Positions 4,856-8,217 of a DNA stretch of 8,217 nt are shown here, in pieces. The notes under the pieces are model-generated. The model searched no databases. It was not told the DNA's origin and saw nothing but the letters and a program-made list of their open reading frames with translations. Made by a program: the position numbers and the translations under genes. Position 1 is the first letter of the stretch. Every line of letters begins with the position of its first letter. This DNA is from DASUGM01 sp036274055 (lineage in GTDB: Bacteria; Acidobacteriota; Vicinamibacteria; Vicinamibacterales; SCN-69-37): positions 1 to 8,217 of the forward strand of contig DASUGM010000189.1 of NCBI GenBank assembly GCA_036274055.1, written 5' to 3'.

Positions 4856-6421
4856 TCATTTCCTCGACCGCGCCAGAAACGCATCGAGATGCGCCTGCTG
4901 CGCCGCGGTCGCATCCGGCCGGACTTCCAGCGTCCACGCCTTTGCGGGATCCTCCGTCGCCGCGGCGAAGCGCAAGCCGAACCAGTCGAGCATCTCGGTG
5001 TAGTCGAGCTCGTTCGTGGTGGCAATGAGCGAGCGCAAGTAGTCCTTCATGTCGACGCCGGCGGCATCTGACATTGTTTGCGCGAAGTCTTCGGCGGTGT
5101 AGCCGCGCGCGCCGGACCAGCGCTCGTATTCCAAACGCATGACGTCGTCCATGCTCTTCCTGCCGTTGGTGAGCCGACGAATGCGGGCGTCGAGCAGCAG
5201 GCCGACGACCGGACCTTTGACGTAGTAGTCCACCTTCTTGTCCGGCGGCAGACGCTCGAACATCTGCGACGACGATTGCTCGAGTGTCTGCACGAGCCGG
5301 CCGGGTTGCTTCAGCTGCAGATCGACGATGTGTTTCGAGGTCAGCGCCAGGTAGTCGGCGCGCGAACCGACGCCCGAGCGCGCCGCGAGCAAGTCGCCGA
5401 AGTACGACGTCAGCCCTTCCGCGACCCACAGGCCCGTCGTCACCGGCGCGTTCTCGTAGTCGAACGGCCCGAGTTCCACCGGGCGCAGCCGCTTGACGTT
5501 CATCGCGTGGAAATATTCGTGGCTGAGGAACGCCGCGTTGCGGAAGCGCGCCTCCGGCGTCATCGGCTCGCGGCCGCTGGTCGTGATCGCGACCGAGTTC
5601 AAGTGCTCGACGCCGGATCCGCCGCCGCCGACGATGTTGAGGAAGACGTATTTCTTGAACGGCAGCGATCCCCAGAAGCGAACGTGCTCTTCGATCAACG
5701 GTGTGATCGCCGCCACGACCTTCGCGCCGTCCCACTCGGCCTGGCCCAGATACGTCCAGTAGTGCTTCGCGCCGCCGACGGTGAACTCGGTCGTCGACAT
5801 CACCGCGCCGGCCAGGATCGGCGAGTCGGCGAGGATGTCGTAGTCGGGCGCGACGAAATGATTCGGCCGACGATCGAGCGCGGCATCGAGTGAGGTCGTC
5901 GCCGGCTGCCAGCCGGAGGGCAATTCGAGCGTGACTTCGGCAGGGCGGCGGACGTTTTCGACGAGCGTGATGTACGTGGACGGCCCGATGATCACCGCCG
6001 ACGTCTCGGTGACGCCGTTCGACAAGTTGCTGCCGCGCGGCGCCGCCAGCGTGTACGAGACGACGATCGACGGCCGGCCGCCGGTCTGCACCATCCACCG
6101 GCTCGCTTTCGGCTTGGTGACCTCGAGAACGCTGCCGTCCGGCGCCTTGGCGCTGAACGCGCTGACGCGATCGGCGTAGTTCTGGATGCCGTAGAACCCG
6201 GGCGACCAGATCGCCATCATCAGCTCGACCGTCTCGCGCTTCTCGGTCGGCACGACGATCTCGACGTCGAAGGTCTTCGCCGCCGGCTGCGGAAATCGAA
6301 TCGTGTACTGCAGCGGCGCCAGCGGCGCGTTCGCCTGCGCGACCAGCCCGGTGGACGCGCCAGCGAGCAACGCGACGAGGGCGACGATCGAGGTGAACGC
6401 AGCATGTCGTTTCGAGGTCAT
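4856..6421 (-). CDS. Secreted M61-family metallopeptidase lacking the C-terminal PDZ domain
   Basis: The product has 521 residues and belongs to the M61 (glycyl aminopeptidase-like) family. A signal peptide is evident: MTSKRH, a hydrophobic core at about 8-27, and probable cleavage after AQA near residue 30. An N-terminal beta-rich domain (about 36-215) precedes the catalytic domain. The gluzincin zinc site is complete: HEYFH with H301, E302 and H305, and the third ligand E335 in WVAEGLTSYF. The M61-type GGGGSGVEHLNS is at 265-276 and YYVKGPVVG at 399-407. Many M61 proteins are about 550-630 residues and end in a PDZ domain; here only about 40 residues follow the catalytic part (DWFGLRF at 479-485), so PDZ is absent. 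The family removes N-terminal residues, notably Gly and Ala, from peptides. A GGAG ribosome site lies 6 nt before the ATG. It diverges from the DUF885 gene. Confidence 0.92.
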   Translation of the reverse strand: MTSKRHAAFTSIVALVALLAGASTGLVAQANAPLAPLQYTIRFPQPAAKTFDVEIVVPTEKRETVELMMAIWSPGFYGIQNYADRVSAFSAKAPDGSVLEVTKPKASRWMVQTGGRPSIVVSYTLAAPRGSNLSNGVTETSAVIIGPSTYITLVENVRRPAEVTLELPSGWQPATTSLDAALDRRPNHFVAPDYDILADSPILAGAVMSTTEFTVGGAKHYWTYLGQAEWDGAKVVAAITPLIEEHVRFWGSLPFKKYVFLNIVGGGGSGVEHLNSVAITTSGREPMTPEARFRNAAFLSHEYFHAMNVKRLRPVELGPFDYENAPVTTGLWVAEGLTSYFGDLLAARSGVGSRADYLALTSKHIVDLQLKQPGRLVQTLEQSSSQMFERLPPDKKVDYYVKGPVVGLLLDARIRRLTNGRKSMDDVMRLEYERWSGARGYTAEDFAQTMSDAAGVDMKDYLRSLIATTNELDYTEMLDWFGLRFAAATEDPAKAWTLEVRPDATAAQQAHLDAFLARSRK

Positions 6422-6427
6422 CGGGAA

Positions 6428-6457
6428 CTCCAGGAAGATGGCCGGCGCAACACTCTA
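6428..6457 (-). promoter_or_regulatory. Candidate -10 (TAGAGT) and Shine-Dalgarno (GGAG) of the M61 gene
   Basis: On the minus strand TAGAGT (6452-6457) lies 30 nt before the ATG, giving a predicted leader of about 24 nt. That leader contains GGAG (6428-6431) at 6-nt spacing from the start codon. This contrasts with galU, serS and the DUF885 gene, where the hexamer abuts the start and no GGAG is present. No matching -35 is visible. Confidence 0.4.
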
Positions 6458-6468
6458 ACCCGGAGCCC

Positions 6469-6499
6469 GTGCGCCATGCGACGGTGCGCCAGTGCGACG
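6469..6499. repeat. Tandem direct repeat in the M61-DUF885 divergent intergenic region
   Basis: GTGCGCCATGCGACG (6469-6483) is immediately repeated as GTGCGCCAGTGCGACG (6484-6499), differing by one inserted base. A 15-16 bp period places the copies about one and a half helical turns apart. Its position between two divergent promoters suggests a paired regulator site, but no regulator is encoded nearby and replication slippage is equally possible. Confidence 0.5.
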
Positions 6500-6525
6500 T
6501 GCCCGCGCCCCATACGCTGCTGGGT

Positions 6526-6531
6526 TAAGCT
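6526..6531 (+). promoter_or_regulatory. Candidate -10 hexamer TAAGCT of the DUF885 gene (leaderless type)
   Basis: TAAGCT is followed by 6 nt (CCGGCC) and the ATG at 6538. The intervening and upstream sequence has no Shine-Dalgarno, and no -35 resemblance is visible 16-18 bp upstream. Spacing is identical to the galU and serS hexamers. Confidence 0.38.
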
Positions 6532-6537
6532 CCGGCC

Positions 6538-7839
6538 ATGCCCAAACCATTCATCGCCGCGATGCTCGTCGCGTTCGGCCTGACGGTCGTCGCGCAGCAA
6601 CCGCAGCCCGGCAGCGCCGCGCTCGAGGGCGTGATCGACGCGATGCTGACCCGGCCGGCCGGCGCCGGGCGTGGCGCCGCCGCGTCTCGTACCGACAACG
6701 AAGCGCTGCTGGCGCGCCTCAAGGCGATCGATCCCTCGACGCTGTCGTTTGACGAGCAGATCGATCGTCGCTTCGCGGAGACGATTCTGATCGGTCGCCT
6801 GGTCACCGCCCCGGCCGGCCAGCCGATGGGCGAGGCGGCCTACACGCGCATGCTGCGCGAGCAGCATCTGCTGCCCTACGACGCCGCCGGTCTCTGGACC
6901 TTCGCGCGCGCGCAGTTCGACGCGACGGTGCGCGACCTCGACGCCCTCGCGCGCACCATCGATCCCAAGAAAACCTGGCGGCAGATCGCCGATGAAGTCA
7001 AAGCCGATCATCCCGAACCGATGAAGATGATCGAGGCGCATCAGGAGATCGTCGACAAGGCCCGGGCGCACATCGTGGCGAAAGATCTGATGTCGTTGCC
7101 GTGGCCGGAGACCTGCACGGTGGTGCGCCGCGTGCCGACCGCCGGCAACAACCCGTACTACGGCAGCTTTTCCGGCGCGACGTCGCGGCCGCCCGCGGCT
7201 GACGGCACGCTGCGCGGCGAATGGCAGATCAACCCGTTCGATCCGTCATGGGACGCCGACAAACAGCGCGACTACCTGATCGAACACGACTGGGGCGTGA
7301 TCTACGTCACCGCGCCGCACGAAACCTACGGCGGCCATCACGTGCAGATCATGTATCAGATGCACAACCCGCGCCGGCTGCGGCAGCGGCAGAGCACCTC
7401 GATGTTCTCGGAAGGCTGGGGACTCTACAACGAGCAGTTGTTTCAGGAGACCGGGTTCTTTCCTTCCGAAACACTCCACGTCCGGCAGCTGCAGCTGCGC
7501 CTGTGGCGGAACGCGCGCGTCATCTACGACGTCGGGATGCAAACCGGTCGGATGACGCGTGACGAGGCGATCGCGTTGATGACCGATCGCGTCGGCTTCC
7601 TGCGCTGGGCCGCGGAAGCCGAGGTCGACTCGGCGATCGCCAGGCCCGGCTACTTCATCGGCTACTTCATGGGGATGTCGGAGATCCTGAAGATGCGCGA
7701 TGAAGTGCGGAAGTTGCGCGGCGCCGCATTCACACTGAAGGACTTCCACGATCGGCTGCTCAAGATTGGCAGCATGCCGCCGGCGCTGGTGCGCGAGGCG
7801 CTGCTGCACGAGCTCAAGACTGCGCCGTCACCACGATGA
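6538..7839 (+). CDS. Exported DUF885-family protein, putative metallopeptidase (short form)
   Basis: The product has 433 residues. The N-terminus (MPKPFIAAMLVAFGLTVVAQ) is a signal peptide, with likely cleavage near VVA-QQ, so the protein probably acts in the periplasm or outside the cell. DUF885 hallmarks are clear: PHETYGGHHVQ at 260-270 (H261, E262, H267 as likely metal site) and SEGWGLYNEQL at 291-301 (E292 as likely further ligand). Most family members I know read PGHH where this one reads GGHH. They are also nearer 550-600 residues; here the helical N-terminal region before about residue 170 looks shortened, while the catalytic part and the C-terminal helices are present. DUF885 is generally treated as a metallopeptidase-like family, but the substrate is unknown. 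Its stop overlaps the 3' end of the convergent methyltransferase gene by 26 bp. Confidence 0.9.
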   Translation: MPKPFIAAMLVAFGLTVVAQQPQPGSAALEGVIDAMLTRPAGAGRGAAASRTDNEALLARLKAIDPSTLSFDEQIDRRFAETILIGRLVTAPAGQPMGEAAYTRMLREQHLLPYDAAGLWTFARAQFDATVRDLDALARTIDPKKTWRQIADEVKADHPEPMKMIEAHQEIVDKARAHIVAKDLMSLPWPETCTVVRRVPTAGNNPYYGSFSGATSRPPAADGTLRGEWQINPFDPSWDADKQRDYLIEHDWGVIYVTAPHETYGGHHVQIMYQMHNPRRLRQRQSTSMFSEGWGLYNEQLFQETGFFPSETLHVRQLQLRLWRNARVIYDVGMQTGRMTRDEAIALMTDRVGFLRWAAEAEVDSAIARPGYFIGYFMGMSEILKMRDEVRKLRGAAFTLKDFHDRLLKIGSMPPALVREALLHELKTAPSPR

Positions 7840-8217
7840 TCAAGTCCTGAACCTGGATGCCCTCAGCGGCCCATCGGCCCGGGTACCACTTCAGGATCTC
7901 GAGACGATTGGCCGCCAGACTTGCCCGCACGCGATCTTCATCGTGCGCCACGGCCCACGACGGGCGGTCGGCATCGTTGACCATCGCGTCGCCGATCGGC
8001 TTGGTGAACTGAAAAGCGCTGCGACCGGCCGCGATGTGGCCGCGGGTGGTCTCATTCAGCAGATAGAACGACGCCGCGGCGCGTCCGCCGGGCGCGAGCA
8101 CCCGCGCCAGTTCGCGAAGGTAGTTGTCGAGATCGGGCGTCAACAAGTGCGTGAACACGGACGCCACGATAGCCACATCGAATGAACCATCCGGGAATGG
8201 AAACCGATACCGAGACG
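7814..8217 (-). CDS. Class I SAM-dependent methyltransferase, C-terminal part (runs off right edge)
   Basis: The frame is open from the window edge to a TGA at 7814-7816, about 134 codons. Although a GTG at 8176 could start a 120-residue product, the codons before it read RFPFPDGSFDVAIVASVFTH, the classic motif IV region of Methyltransf_11-type enzymes, so the gene clearly continues beyond the window. Motif V/VI-like LRELARVLAPGGRAAASFYL follows, then a variable segment and a final beta hairpin region ending QDLIIVVTAQS. The SAM-binding motif I (GxGxG) must lie outside the window. The substrate cannot be told from this fragment; related proteins modify small molecules, quinones, sugars or lipids. 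It converges on the DUF885 gene with a 26-bp overlap. Confidence 0.88.
   Translation of the reverse strand, partial: SRYRFPFPDGSFDVAIVASVFTHLLTPDLDNYLRELARVLAPGGRAAASFYLLNETTRGHIAAGRSAFQFTKPIGDAMVNDADRPSWAVAHDEDRVRASLAANRLEILKWYPGRWAAEGIQVQDLIIVVTAQS

Noticed and set aside
4710..6098. A 462-codon minus-strand frame overlapping the M61 gene
   Set aside because: It is a frame-shifted shadow of the M61 peptidase, Arg-rich with no domain, whereas the other frame has signal peptide and zinc motifs.

Overview
The window reads as chromosomal DNA from a GC-rich, free-living Gram-negative bacterium. Compact housekeeping genes (rsmI, an FmdB-type zinc ribbon gene, galU, serS) sit next to secreted metallopeptidase-like genes (M61 and DUF885 families). 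Family content and protein style make Acidobacteriota (Vicinamibacteria-like) my best guess. This is an inference from gene content; there is no rRNA or other decisive marker here.

Layout, left to right. The 5' end of rsmI runs off the left edge on the minus strand. A short FmdB-family zinc ribbon gene diverges from it. galU (minus) converges on that gene, and their 3' ends overlap by 38 bp. The galU-serS divergent intergenic region (1449-1775) is mostly a long inverted repeat with a 101-nt loop. serS (plus) follows. Just after serS is a second element of the same palindromic family, this time almost loopless. Then come a vapB-vapC toxin-antitoxin pair (plus), a stretch packed with CGATCG palindromes, a tRNA-Ser(UGA) gene, and a small unrecognised four-helix membrane protein gene (plus). 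A secreted M61 peptidase gene (minus) and a secreted DUF885 gene (plus) diverge from a 116-bp intergenic region. The 3' end of a class I SAM-dependent methyltransferase gene (minus) runs off the right edge and overlaps the DUF885 gene tail to tail by 26 bp.

How the parts relate. Apart from vapBC, the genes appear to be single transcription units with mixed orientation. serS and tRNA-Ser(UGA) are enzyme and substrate and flank a VapC-type RNase; this may be chance. The two peptidase genes share a control region and both products look exported, so joint peptide scavenging outside the cytoplasm is plausible.

The most interesting non-coding signals are two. First, the palindromic repeat family around serS has conserved outer ends but different inner stem sequence in each copy, with pairing kept in both. 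Second, galU, serS and the DUF885 gene each have a TANNNT hexamer ending exactly 6 nt before the ATG and no convincing Shine-Dalgarno, and vapB has a weaker version of the same; this suggests leaderless transcripts. I saw no CRISPR array, insertion sequence, transposase or replication origin.
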